From contig QZLH01000333.1 in the NCBI GenBank assembly GCA_003833135.1, forward strand, positions 85,180-96,330: 11,151 nucleotides of DNA, written 5' to 3'. A program made the position numbers and the translations under genes. Under the pieces are notes generated by a model. The model was given only the letters and a program-made list of their open reading frames with translations, did not search any database and had not been told where the DNA came from. Origin of the DNA: Oehlia diaphana. Lineage: Eukaryota > Glomeromycota > Glomeromycetes > Glomerales > Glomeraceae. Position 1 is the stretch's first letter, and the number at the start of each line of letters is the position of its first letter. Positions 1-7,627 of this stretch are shown here, piece after piece.

Positions 1-32
<32 letters not shown>
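1..32. repeat. 32-base A homopolymer
   Basis: The window opens with an unbroken run of 32 A, followed by further A and T runs up to the first gene. It could be a slippage-prone homopolymer or the poly(A) tail of a retrotransposed copy lying to the left. The sequence to the left is not visible, so the two cannot be separated. Confidence 0.9.
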
Positions 33-35
<3 letters not shown>

Positions 36-249
36 TTCTATATATAAATTAACGATTCATTTTTTCTTTTTGACACTTTTTTTTTTTAGGAAAGTAAAAA
101 ATTCATAATATAAAAAAAAAATTATTATTATTAATTTTTTTTTTCTTAAAAAAAAAAAAAAATATTACGAAAAAAAAAAATTAGTTTAAAAAAATTATAT
201 ATGTATAAAGTAAAATTAATTTAACGTTGTATAAGAAAAAAAAAATTTA
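33..249 (+). promoter_or_regulatory. Probable upstream region of the PQ-repeat gene
   Basis: This stretch is almost entirely A/T, with alternating homopolymers of about 8-14 bases. Poly(dA:dT) tracts of this kind are known to exclude nucleosomes at fungal promoters. A TATA-like TATAAAG lies at 204-210, about 40 bases before the start codon, but in DNA this AT-rich it is weak evidence. An in-frame TAA at 232-234 separates this region from the ORF. A T run ending in TAGG near 78-91 resembles a 3' splice site, but I see no convincing donor, so I do not propose a 5' UTR intron. Confidence 0.35.
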
Positions 250-1044
250 ATGTTTAAAAAAATGCGCTTTAATATTATTTCTTTATTAATTTTTTCCTTC
301 TTGATATGTTCTGTACATAGTAAAATTGTTAATGATCAAACCCTTTCAATAACCATTAGAGACTTCTTATTATCAAAAGGAGATAAGTTTGTTAAGGAGA
401 CGATAAATGTTTCGTCACATATAAGAAAAAGAGATGCTTTACCGATGCCACAGTTTCCAGGTGCACCAGGTGAACCAGGTGCACCGGGTGCAGGTAAAGA
501 TGCGGGAAAAGTTAAAGAACCAGCGAAAGAACCAGCGAAAGGACCAGGGAAAGAACCAGCGAAAGAGCCACCGAAAGCACCGGGTGCAAATCCAAATCCA
601 AACCCACCACCTGCAAATCCAGCTGCAAATCCAAAGGTTCCTGTGAATCCGGCAGCCGGTCCGGGGAAAGAGCCAAAAGGAGCAGCTAAAGAGCCTGAAC
701 CTAAAGTACCACAACCTCAACCTCAGCCTCAACCACAACCACAACCACAACCACAACCACAACCACAACCACAACCGCAACCTCAACCGCAACCTCAACC
801 TCAACCTCAACCTCAACCTCAACCTCAACCTCAACCTCAACCGCAGCCTCAACCTCAACCACAACCACAACCTCAAACTCCAGTACCAACTACTACTTAT
901 GTTGACCCTGGTGTTGTGCCTACCGTTCGTCCATTTAATGTTAATAATAAATATGGTGGTGCTGATAAATTGAAATTTTATCAAGGGAATTCTTGGATAA
1001 TTATTTTAATGATCACTAATTTTTTATTTTTCACTTTATTATAA
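250..1044 (+). CDS. Secreted, probably GPI-anchored Pro-Gln repeat protein
   Basis: This 264-residue protein has a clear secretory architecture. Residues 1-24 form a signal peptide: a basic start, a hydrophobic core at about 8-20, and Val22/Ser24 at -3/-1. Residues 25-61 look like a propeptide with one N-glycosylation sequon (Asn53-Val-Ser), ending in Arg-Lys-Arg61 before Asp62, a classic Kex2 (furin-like) site. Residues 70-82 are Gly-Pro rich and collagen-like. Residues 86-153 are a Lys-Glu-Pro-Ala and Asn-Pro rich linker. Residues 154-209 are 28 perfect Pro-Gln dipeptides. A Gly236-Gly237-Ala238 site, a polar spacer and the hydrophobic tail 249-264 fit a GPI-attachment signal; a C-terminal membrane anchor is the alternative. 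The start is the first ATG after an in-frame TAA at 232-234; Met5 would also leave a signal peptide. There is no enzymatic domain. I infer a surface or cell-wall protein in which the PQ tract is an extended stalk. No specific family is recognised. The gene is visibly GC-richer than its surroundings. Confidence 0.85.
   Translation: MFKKMRFNIISLLIFSFLICSVHSKIVNDQTLSITIRDFLLSKGDKFVKETINVSSHIRKRDALPMPQFPGAPGEPGAPGAGKDAGKVKEPAKEPAKGPGKEPAKEPPKAPGANPNPNPPPANPAANPKVPVNPAAGPGKEPKGAAKEPEPKVPQPQPQPQPQPQPQPQPQPQPQPQPQPQPQPQPQPQPQPQPQPQPQPQPQPQPQPQTPVPTTTYVDPGVVPTVRPFNVNNKYGGADKLKFYQGNSWIIILMITNFLFFTLL
709..876 (+). repeat. Coding hexanucleotide minisatellite (28 Pro-Gln units)
   Basis: There are 28 in-frame six-base units of the form CCN-CAR with no interruption. 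Variants are clustered: seven consecutive CCACAA units at 733-774 and eight consecutive CCTCAA units at 793-840, with CCGCAA and CAG-ending units between blocks. Such blocks are what replication slippage or unequal exchange leaves behind, so copy number probably varies between strains. Because each unit is six bases, length changes keep the reading frame. The reverse strand also stays open across the array, which produces long but meaningless antisense ORFs. Confidence 0.95.
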
Positions 1045-1123
1045 TATGTTAAGTTATATGTAATTTATAATTATTATGTAATAATATTGAACACTTTTTA
1101 TGATAGATATACTTTTAGTACTA

Positions 1124-1129
1124 AATAAA
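1124..1129 (+). terminator. Candidate polyadenylation signal AATAAA
   Basis: A canonical AATAAA lies 80 bases after the stop codon of the PQ-repeat gene, a plausible distance for 3'-end formation. The hexamer occurs often by chance in such AT-rich DNA, so only its position supports it. Confidence 0.4.
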
Positions 1130-1690
1130 TAGAGGTTCTATTTAAAAAAAGTTCAACGCGACGATTAACTAATAATTAATAAAAAATATAATGATTTTAC
1201 AAAGGTAAAAAAAAAAACGCGTGATTTTTTTTTTTAAACGCCCTAGCGTATAGATCGTATCCGGATATGCCCGAGTGATGTAATACAGAGATTTTGTTTA
1301 TCGTTCGATAAAGAGATAATTGATAAAATCGTATGATTCGTATCATAAATCTGAAGAAAATTTTGATCTATATTTTTATTAAAAATATAGTTAAATATTT
1401 ATGTTTATTGTTGTTATCATTGATTACATAATACGGCATAATATTTGGCCAACTTTTTTAAGTGATTGTAAACTAATTTGGTAATAATTCTCTGTTTTTT
1501 TCAAATGAGATTAAAATTTTTTTATTGCGCCATTCCAGAAAATACTAGATAAATATTTAAGATTATCCATATAAGTAATTTGGATTTCATTCAACTATCA
1601 AATACTTTATATGGGAATTAAAATGATAATCAGGAATACGGGAAGTCTTCGATAGAATTCGATAGAATTCTTGTAGTTTATTCTTGGCAT

Positions 1691-1722
1691 TTTATTATTA
1701 TTATTATTATTATATATATATA
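1691..1722. repeat. (TTA)n followed by (TA)n microsatellite
   Basis: About six to seven TTA units run directly into about six TA units. It is an ordinary compound microsatellite, likely length-variable. Confidence 0.9.
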
Positions 1723-2111
1723 TTTTTATATTTTCTTCATTATAAATGAATTATTTATTTTAAATTATGCAGATATATATAAATGATATATATATAATTT
1801 TATTCATTTTATTTACAACTATTATGGTAGTTTCATCATTTATTCCGAATTATTTTGAATTATTACTTGTTAACTAAATTAAGTAAATCATTTATTTATC
1901 AATGATCTCAAAAATAGAAGAGGATAAAATAATAAATGATTCATACCAAAATTTTATTTTTATTCATAAGTTTATCATTCTTCAAAATTAAAATATTTAA
2001 ATAAAATATGATAATATCTAAAATGTATTCATTAAAAAAACAATATTTTGATTCAATAATATTAAAATCGGAATTTTAATTCCATGTTAAGACAATTTGC
2101 AACACAGTCAA

Positions 2112-2236
2112 TTGCCAAAAAATTGCCAAAGCGGATTTTTTCTAAATATGGTTAAATATTTTTTTTTTCATTCTAGGGTCAATGTAATGTTTTTACTATA
2201 AATGATTACTTGACACTTGGCAAATTTACTTGGCAA
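2112..2236. repeat. Imperfect inverted repeat built on paired TTGCCAA heptamers
   Basis: TTGCCAA occurs at 2112-2118 and 2123-2129, and its complement TTGGCAA at 2217-2223 and 2230-2236. The two pairs therefore form an inverted repeat of about 25 bases per arm around an 87-base AT-rich spacer. The layout is that of a very small foldback element or MITE remnant, but I could not identify a convincing target-site duplication. Confidence 0.5.
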
Positions 2237-2628
2237 ATCAGCCGGAAATCCTGAAATAGGATCGTCGATCCTTAGTTAAATTCCGTGAGGTAATATCCGA
2301 ATAAATCCGATAATTTTCGGGGAAATCTGTGTACAATGTTTTTATATTGTTCTTAACAAAAAGTGTTTTAAGTATTTAAACGAATTGAATTGTACTTTTG
2401 TAACAATACCATGACATTACCGTATTATGATCAACAAGTACTTTTTAGCATATTATAAGCATGATTTTAGAAGTGTCGTGTTAAATCGATAATTACTGAT
2501 TCAAAATAAAATAATTGAAAATAAATAAATAAATAATAAAGCTAAATTAAAGAACGTACAAATTATCAGTATAAAAATAAAATATTTGATTGTTACGTGA
2601 ATATATTACTCTAATACTCTATGGTGTG

Positions 2629-2832
2629 ATGAACGAGGTTATCTCAAATTGTGCCATATTAAGTTGCGCAACATTGTGTTACTGTACGTCATTGATGAAG
2701 AAATTCATACGGCTTGACGTATCAAAATATAAAATATTTCTTTATCAAGTTCGAAAATTATTATGTCTTTATTGTGCTTACTACTCTTTTAATCAACGGT
2801 ATCCTTTGATGACCAGAAATTACATCATTTAA
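2629..2832 (+). CDS. Doubtful small ORF, 67 residues
   Basis: From the ATG at 2629 an open frame runs for 67 codons. The predicted product is moderately Cys-rich near its start, with no recognisable domain or signal peptide. The frame stays open a little upstream, but only through a non-ATG codon at 2590. There are no supporting splice sites or homology that I can see. It may be chance or a decayed fragment. Confidence 0.12.
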   Translation: MNEVISNCAILSCATLCYCTSLMKKFIRLDVSKYKIFLYQVRKLLCLYCAYYSFNQRYPLMTRNYII

Positions 2833-3077
2833 ATTTTAGGAATTTTAAACCCTTCCCCCAGTCATTGGGAAATGCAAAAATGTAATATAAATATCCTGAA
2901 AATGTGCAACATCATCATGGTCTGAACCCTTCCCTCAGAAAATGACGTTACCGCAGGTCGATCGGTCGATCATTTTCTCCACTTCAGGTTTCTGACTACT
3001 TTTGATTAATTTTCAAATTAATAATATTTTAATAAAAAGATTATCATTACATAAAGATATATAAATCTAGAAACATA

Positions 3078-3299
3078 ATGGTAAAAAGCCCACAAAACAC
3101 CCTTACTCTTCTAATCCATTTAATTGTTAGTCCGCATGTGAATGATAGACTAATGGAAAACCTGATTTTACTTGACAATCTAAAAATAAACATTGTGTAC
3201 ACATCATATCGGCCGATAGAGGAAGTCCCTAAAATTTTGGGGGATATTTTTGCGATCAGTAAGAGGGACCGTCATATCAATTGTCAGCCAATAAATTAA
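3078..3299 (+). CDS. Small hypothetical protein, 73 residues
   Basis: I do not recognise this product. The ATG is the first after an in-frame TAA at 3033-3035. The frame is open for 73 codons and less AT-rich than its flanks, with an AATAAA at 3365-3370, 66 bases past the stop. The predicted protein has a mildly hydrophobic N-terminal third (Leu-Thr-Leu-Leu-Ile-His-Leu-Ile), no convincing signal peptide, and an acidic Pro-Ile-Glu-Glu-Val-Pro stretch near residue 47. A T/C-rich tract ending in CAG lies at about 2974-2988, so this could be the last exon of a longer decayed or unrecognised gene. A transposon-derived fragment is equally possible. Confidence 0.3.
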   Translation: MVKSPQNTLTLLIHLIVSPHVNDRLMENLILLDNLKINIVYTSYRPIEEVPKILGDIFAISKRDRHINCQPIN

Positions 3300-3840
3300 A
3301 CTATGCCACTTAAATATACTTCTGGTGACCACTTTACATTTATTATAACTCATCTGTTATAAACAATAAATATTTTGACGGATCATAGTACTTGGGACAA
3401 TGGGTTAGACGTGATTTACATAATAATATACATAATAAAAAGAGGGTTAGACGCGATTCTACATAAGTAAAAAGGGGCTTAAACGCATAAAAAAGGTTGA
3501 GTTTTTAGAGAATCAGATTACGTAATATTAACAGTTTAGAGAAGTCCAATTTCACCAATCAGCCGATATGTTCAGAATATGTAAATTAGGAGGCAGATCA
3601 TTTTAAAGCATCAAAATTTATTTTCGCGGAATTATTTAACTTAAAAAACTGAAAATTTTAAAAAATCGCAAAAAAATCAATAATTGCTTAAAATTAGATA
3701 GTTTTTTGCAGGTTTTGTAGTCATTAAATCAAATATAAAAAAAAATCCATATTTTTTCAATTAATTTTTTTTTAAAGAATATATTAATACAGTACATACT
3801 TTATAAGGCAAAAAAAAAGTGGTGCAAATTTATTCAAAAT

Positions 3841-3867
3841 ATTGCCAAATTTTGACCAATTGGCAAT
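3841..3867. repeat. Perfect 8-bp inverted repeat ATTGCCAA / TTGGCAAT
   Basis: The arms at 3841-3848 and 3860-3867 are exact reverse complements around an 11-base loop. They use the same TTGCCAA core as the larger structure at 2112-2236, which suggests a shared origin or a shared binding site. Confidence 0.7.
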
Positions 3868-3965
3868 GTTTGGGAATTTTTTGTAAAATGTTAAATTTTA
3901 TAGTATTAATATTAAATACTTGAATAAAAAAGATATAATCTCAAGGTTTTTTCAAAGTAATTTGA

Positions 3966-4112
3966 TTAAAAATTGATCGACTTATCTATGGGGACGCAGA
4001 TTTCAAATTTGCGAGCGACAATTTTTCTATCCGTCACATGCAGATCGGCAATTGAAACATTAATTGGATCGAGATTCATTTTATTATCACCATCCTCTCT
4101 ATTAGCACTAGT
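3966..4112 (-). other. Coding-like open stretch, unrecognised
   Basis: On the minus strand the frame is open for 48 codons between stops at 4113-4115 and 3966-3968, with an internal ATG at 4077-4079 giving 37 residues. The composition looks protein-like: charged residues alternate with hydrophobic ones, as in Ile-Ala-Asp-Leu-His-Val-Thr-Asp-Arg-Lys. The region is less AT-rich than its surroundings. An AG preceded by an AT-rich tract lies just upstream, so it may be an isolated exon or a pseudogene fragment. I cannot assign a family. Confidence 0.2.
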
Positions 4113-4500
4113 TTAATATTTATAAAGATTAGTGGCTATGTTTGCTGACATTTCTCCACTGACGTTGACGCTAAAAAGAAGTAGCGTACAGTAACTGCTC
4201 CCCTAATAATTTCAATATTTAAGTAAGCTTCATCAGATAAATTATATCAGCCATCATTAAATTTGCTTGATGATTCCACTCTGTTATTCTTTGCCAACGT
4301 TTAACAATCATTTTTTTTTTTTTGGTTCTTTAGAATAATTGATAATCGTGTGTAGTTTTGGAGTTTCAGTAAAATCTAATACTACTTCCTGGTTTTTAAA
4401 TGAAAATACTTATTTAATTCTATGTGGATCCAAAACTCGGCCACAAATTATTACTATAGGGAACAGCTAATTTTTTATAAGAATTAAATCATTTAATTAT

Positions 4501-4988
4501 TTATGTTAACTGTACTTTATCTGACTCCAGTTTCTCATTTAATGCTTCTATATCATTTATTTGATCTTGAATTTTTGAACTAGCCAATTCATTGGGAGTA
4601 CCTTCAATTTGAGCTTCAATTAAAGCAAATGAAAAACAAATATAAAATTTAATACTGAAAAAAAAATAATAATTAATTAATTTAGATATTATACATACTA
4701 ATGTAAAAAAAAAAAACTTACTTGATAGAATATTTCTTTATGTTTCATATTCTTTATATCATTAACAAATTCAATAAGAGTCATTGCAGGTCCCAATTTC
4801 ATTCCATGATATTTACGTAAAGCTTGTCTTTGGTCACTTTTTAAAAAGTTGCGATCCCTACAAATAATTTCAAAGTCATCCTTATACAAGTTCCAATGAG
4901 TCCATTCTTTTCTCAAATAAAATCTAAAAAGTGAATTTTTATTGTATTTTCGAACCATTTCTTTTGTTGTCATATTTAAGGTAGACAT
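4501..4988 (-). CDS. SAM-like domain protein, two exons, possibly a pseudogene
   Basis: Exon 1 (4988-4722) encodes 89 residues. The ATG at 4988 follows an in-frame TAA 12 bases upstream. Residues about 18-80 read like a sterile alpha motif: alternating helices, an Asp-Asp-Phe-Glu-Ile segment at 38-42, and a closing Gly62-Met-Lys-Leu-Gly-Pro-Ala-Met-Thr-Leu-Ile-Glu-Phe-Val helix typical of SAM domains, which mediate protein-protein binding. A textbook donor GTAAGT follows, with an acceptor after nine T and CAG, giving a 67-base intron (4721-4655). Exon 2 (4654-4501) holds a convincing 51-codon frame ending in TAA, acidic and Gln/Glu/Leu rich (Ala-Gln-Ile-Glu-Gly-Thr-Pro-Asn-Glu...Glu-Ala-Leu-Asn-Glu-Lys-Leu-Glu), probably coiled coil. 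The phases disagree: exon 1 ends in phase 0, which makes exon 2 begin TAT-TAA and stop. Either a frameshift (mutation or sequence error) or an unseen splice choice must be invoked. Without splicing, exon 1 reads on to a 96-residue product. The SAM call rests on pattern only. Confidence 0.5.
4655..4721 (-). other. Candidate 67-base spliceosomal intron
   Basis: In the minus-strand sense it starts GTAAGT, is very T-rich and ends TTTTCAG. The size and signals are normal for small fungal introns. It links two coding-like exons, but joining them exactly here shifts the frame. Confidence 0.45.
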
Positions 4989-4990
4989 AA

Positions 4991-5016
4991 CAAATATTTT
5001 ATACGAAAAATATTTG
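4991..5016. repeat. Perfect 10-bp inverted repeat next to the SAM-like start codon
   Basis: CAAATATTTT (4991-5000) and AAAATATTTG (5007-5016) are exact complements around a 6-base loop. The structure ends two bases before the minus-strand ATG. If transcribed it would form a weak, AT-rich hairpin at the 5' edge of the coding region. Confidence 0.6.
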
Positions 5017-5228
5017 GCAAGAAAAAAAAGGGAGAAAGATTATTCTGTCATACAGGCCTGTACGATATATTATTTCGGTAAAAAAATTATCCGATTGAAG
5101 TACACAATAAACACGGGACCAAATTAGTGCTTCAGAATGCAAAGATCGGACTTAAGATATTAAATCAAGTTAACTTTATTATATTAAAGGTTTTAAACAC
5201 TTTAAATAAATTTGAAAATTAATTTTAT

Positions 5229-5321
5229 TTATTTTATTTTACCTCCTTGTTCTTCTATTATTAAAAAGAAGACTTTATCCAGTATTACAATAGTTGGATT
5301 AGGCAGGTCATGAAATGTTAT
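5229..5321 (-). pseudogene. Short C-terminal-like coding fragment
   Basis: Between a TGA at 5322-5324 and a TAA at 5229-5231 (minus strand) 30 codons stay open and read convincingly as protein: Asp-Leu-Pro-Asn-Pro-Thr-Ile-Val-Ile-Leu-Asp-Lys, ending in Glu-Glu-Gln-Gly-Gly-Lys. A possible donor (GAG|GTAAAA) sits near the end, so it could be an exon rather than a C-terminus. It lies upstream of the SAM-like gene on the same strand, but I see no acceptor that joins them. No family is recognised. Confidence 0.2.
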
Positions 5322-5399
5322 TCACATAGATAATTGGAAAATCTATGCAAGTATTATTGTAGCAATCAAAAAAAAATCGTATTTACATTGTTACTCTAT

Positions 5400-5420
5400 T
5401 TAGTCTATCTAATAGACTAA
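5400..5420. repeat. Perfect hairpin, 9-bp stem and 3-base loop
   Basis: TTAGTCTAT at 5400-5408 and ATAGACTAA at 5412-5420 are exact complements around CTA. No function can be assigned. Confidence 0.7.
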
Positions 5421-5439
5421 CTATAAATTCCCTGAAAAA

Positions 5440-5845
5440 ATTGAAACCAATATGGCTACCTGAAAGAAAAAATCCAAGTATCTCCAAGTGCACCTGTAAT
5501 ACTGTAAACTACAGACAGTAATCCATATTACCATGCTAGCAGGCAGTATCTAACAAAAATAATTAAACACCTTTATTTAAACAACACTTTACTAGCAACA
5601 ATACAAAGAAAAATGACAGGAGCTATTACAATAAAAGAAGATATATGTACAATTAATCTAATATACTTTAACTGACATATAAAATGTCATGAACTTAAGA
5701 ATTTGAATAGAAGATGAATGAAACTTTCTAATCCAGATAAACTAGAGATATACACCCTCACATATATCTAATGTATAAGCAGGAAAAACTGCAATAAATG
5801 AAGGCCAAAATTTCATCCATTGGAAATAATAATAATGCCACACCA
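5440..5845 (+). pseudogene. Decayed coding-like sequence, possibly transposon-derived
   Basis: Reading the plus strand with several stops and frame changes gives runs that look like protein: Trp-Leu-Pro-Glu-Arg-Lys-Asn-Pro-Ser-Ile-Ser-Lys-Cys near 5450-5490, then Thr-Gly-Ala-Ile-Thr-Ile-Lys-Glu-Asp-Ile-Cys-Thr near 5615-5655, Lys-Cys-His-Glu-Leu near 5690, and Asn-Pro-Asp-Lys-Leu-Glu-Ile-Tyr-Thr near 5731-5755. Stops at several points rule out an intact product. The opposite strand also gives a readable run near 5600-5440, so even the strand is uncertain. A LINE-type remnant is a guess based on the style of sequence; no catalytic motif is visible. Confidence 0.2.
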
Positions 5846-7190
5846 GATTGTATGTTGCTTTTCTATTTATGGCAATCACTTTTGAAAGATTGTAGCTTGA
5901 TGATAGATATTATACATCATTTTTCTAACACTATTATTTCATTTGTGCTCACTCTGTTTCACAATGAGTATATATTATGGAACTACTATATATTATATAA
6001 TATATGGGAAAACATTACTGATTGTATGTTACTTTTCTCAATACCCAAAACAAAAGCAAAAATTAATTGACAGGGAAAATAGAATTATGACAAATTTTTA
6101 ACGATTGGCAAAGTCATCTATTAATGAATTTTCCACATGGAATGGCACACAATCTTTCTTAGTAATTTGTTATATTACTCTATAATATTAATATTTTAAA
6201 AATGAGCCTGTATGACAATCAAGACTCTAAAATTCAAAGTTATAACAGAGAAATTATAATCTAAAAAAAACTATTTTGGATAATGGATGGTACATTCATT
6301 CCTAAAAATGAATTTTATCTGTCCAAGGAGCCCAAAGAAGATGAATCCATTTTAATAATTTGGTACACATAATGACTATTTAATTAGAGTCTAATGGTTA
6401 TTGCAAAGTTTTAACCTACCTCTAAATTTATAGTTCACTTTTGAGAGTTTGTAGCTTGATGATGGATATTATACATCATTTTCTAACATCATTATTTCAT
6501 TTGTGCTCACCATGTTTAATACAATGATGATAATTTGATAATTTGTATATATTATTGGAATTACTATGTAATACATGGGAAAAAATTATATCAAGGATAC
6601 TGACTGTATGTTGCTTTTCTATTTATGGTAATCAAGACTCTGAAATCTAAAGTTATAACAGAGGAATTATATTCTAAAAGAAACTATTTTGGATAATGAA
6701 TGGTACATTCATTCCTAAAAATGATATATATTATTTTCATTCTATTTAAATAATTTAGTACCATTGCATGATGACTATTCAATCAGAATCTAATGCAAAG
6801 TTTGAACTCACCTCTAAATTTATAGCTCACTTTTGAGAGATTGTAGATTGATAATAGATATTATACATCCATTTTTCTAACATCATTATTTCATTTATGC
6901 TTATGATAATTTGATAATTTGTATATATTATGGAATTACTATGTAATACATGAGAAAAAATTACATCAAGAATACTGATTATATATTGCTTTTTTACTTA
7001 TAGCAACTAAAATCTAAAGTTAACAGAGAAAATATATTCTAAAAGGAACTATTCTAGATAATGGATGGTACATTCATTCCTAAAAATAATATATATTATT
7101 TTCATTCCATTACCATTACATGATAACTATTCAATTAGAGTCTAAACTTATCTTTAAATTTATAGCTCACTTTTAAGAGTTTGTACATAA
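5846..7190. repeat. Array of diverged direct repeats, units about 340-560 bp
   Basis: A block beginning TCACTTTT(G/A)A(G/A)AG recurs at 5876, 6435, 6827 and, truncated, 7167, giving spacings of 559, 392 and 340 bases. Other landmarks recur in the same order. TACATTCATTCCTAAAAAT is found at 6291, 6704 and 7069. TGTATGTTGCTTTTCTATTT occurs near 5849 and 6606, with degenerate forms near 6025 and 6981. A GATATTATACATCA block follows each full start. The first unit is rearranged: one segment is missing near 5875 and about 150 unrelated bases are inserted near 6060-6210. The units are clearly diverged, so the array is old. A 90-codon ORF at 5798-6070 lies in it but is not supported as a gene. Confidence 0.8.
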
Positions 7191-7627
7191 GTTTTAGTAG
7201 GTGGAAAAAACATTTCTTAACTTTTTTCATTCTAATTATTATAAAACTTGTCCATTATTTAAAAGATAATGACATTACAATATGGTCCTATGAATTTCTG
7301 AAACTTTATCAAGATACTCTTCTTAAGTTACCATCTTATTTGAATAAATGGCTTCATCTTAATAATTGCTGGATTCCATTTTCTATGCAAAATATAAGAA
7401 CTGGGTCACTAGAAATGATTTTATATAAGCAAATATTTGATTTTATTTCACAAAAAAAAAGATATTAGCATCTAAATGCGAGTATGAAGCTAAGTATTGT
7501 TGGAAAAACAAAATTTTTGATAAATAACCTCCAGGGTTGTCTAAAGAGCTTTGGTAAATCAATGAACTACAGAAGACATCATGCACATAAATTGTGTTAT
7601 CTCAGTCTTTGTTGTATCTATAATTAA
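7166..7627 (+). pseudogene. Broken ORF, unrecognised, possibly transposon-derived
   Basis: The frame is open from 7166 to a TAG at 7466-7468 without a usable early ATG (the first is at 7385), then continues open in the same frame for 52 codons to a TAA at 7625-7627. The product reads as protein-like: Trp-Ser-Tyr-Glu-Phe-Leu-Lys-Leu-Tyr, then Asn-Lys-Trp-Leu-His-Leu-Asn-Asn-Cys-Trp-Ile-Pro-Phe-Ser, and after the stop Met-Lys-Leu-Ser-Ile-Val-Gly-Lys-Thr-Lys-Phe. It starts exactly where the repeat array ends, so the array may have expanded inside or against an older coding region. I cannot name a family. Confidence 0.25.

Larger units (their letters stand above)
1130..2590. other. Intergenic region with simple repeats, no gene seen
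   Basis: No reading frame here looks coding on either strand. The region holds one MluI-type ACGCGT (1216-1221) in a short patch richer in CG dinucleotides (about 1150-1310), a directly repeated 10-mer GATAGAATTC at 1651-1670, a (TTA)n/(TA)n microsatellite at about 1691-1722, and the paired heptamer structure at 2112-2236 listed separately. Confidence 0.7.
3300..4500. other. Intergenic region, short repeats and one coding-like scrap
   Basis: No complete gene is visible. Two related segments, both beginning GGGTTAGACG and continuing into GATT(C)TACATAA, lie near 3401 and 3446, with a weaker third near 3476. An inverted repeat lies at 3841-3867, and a 48-codon open stretch on the minus strand at 3966-4112. 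A 12-14 base T run sits at about 4311-4324. Confidence 0.6.

Noticed and set aside
78..91. 3' splice site in the 5' region of the PQ gene
   Set aside because: A T run ending in TAGG is expected in this composition and no matching donor or branch site could be identified within the window.
434..984. Long ORFs in other frames and on the minus strand over the PQ gene (434-646, 439-984, 701-889)
   Set aside because: They are shadows of the hexanucleotide repeat: CCN-CAR repeats stay open in other frames and give Leu-Arg or Val-Glu style low-complexity translations. The plus frame has coherent targeting signals.
1216..1221. ACGCGT as a cell-cycle (MBF-type) promoter element
   Set aside because: A single hexamer downstream of the PQ gene with no gene start nearby; chance is sufficient.
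3401..3410. Telomere-like GGGTTAG
   Set aside because: Only isolated single copies in a degenerate longer repeat; no tandem TTAGGG array.
4942..5127. 61-codon plus-strand ORF
   Set aside because: It overlaps exon 1 and the 5' hairpin of the better supported minus-strand gene, and its translation has no coding character.
5798..6070. 90-codon plus-strand ORF
   Set aside because: It lies mostly in the diverged repeat array; the same repeat units elsewhere do not keep the frame open, so it is not under coding constraint.
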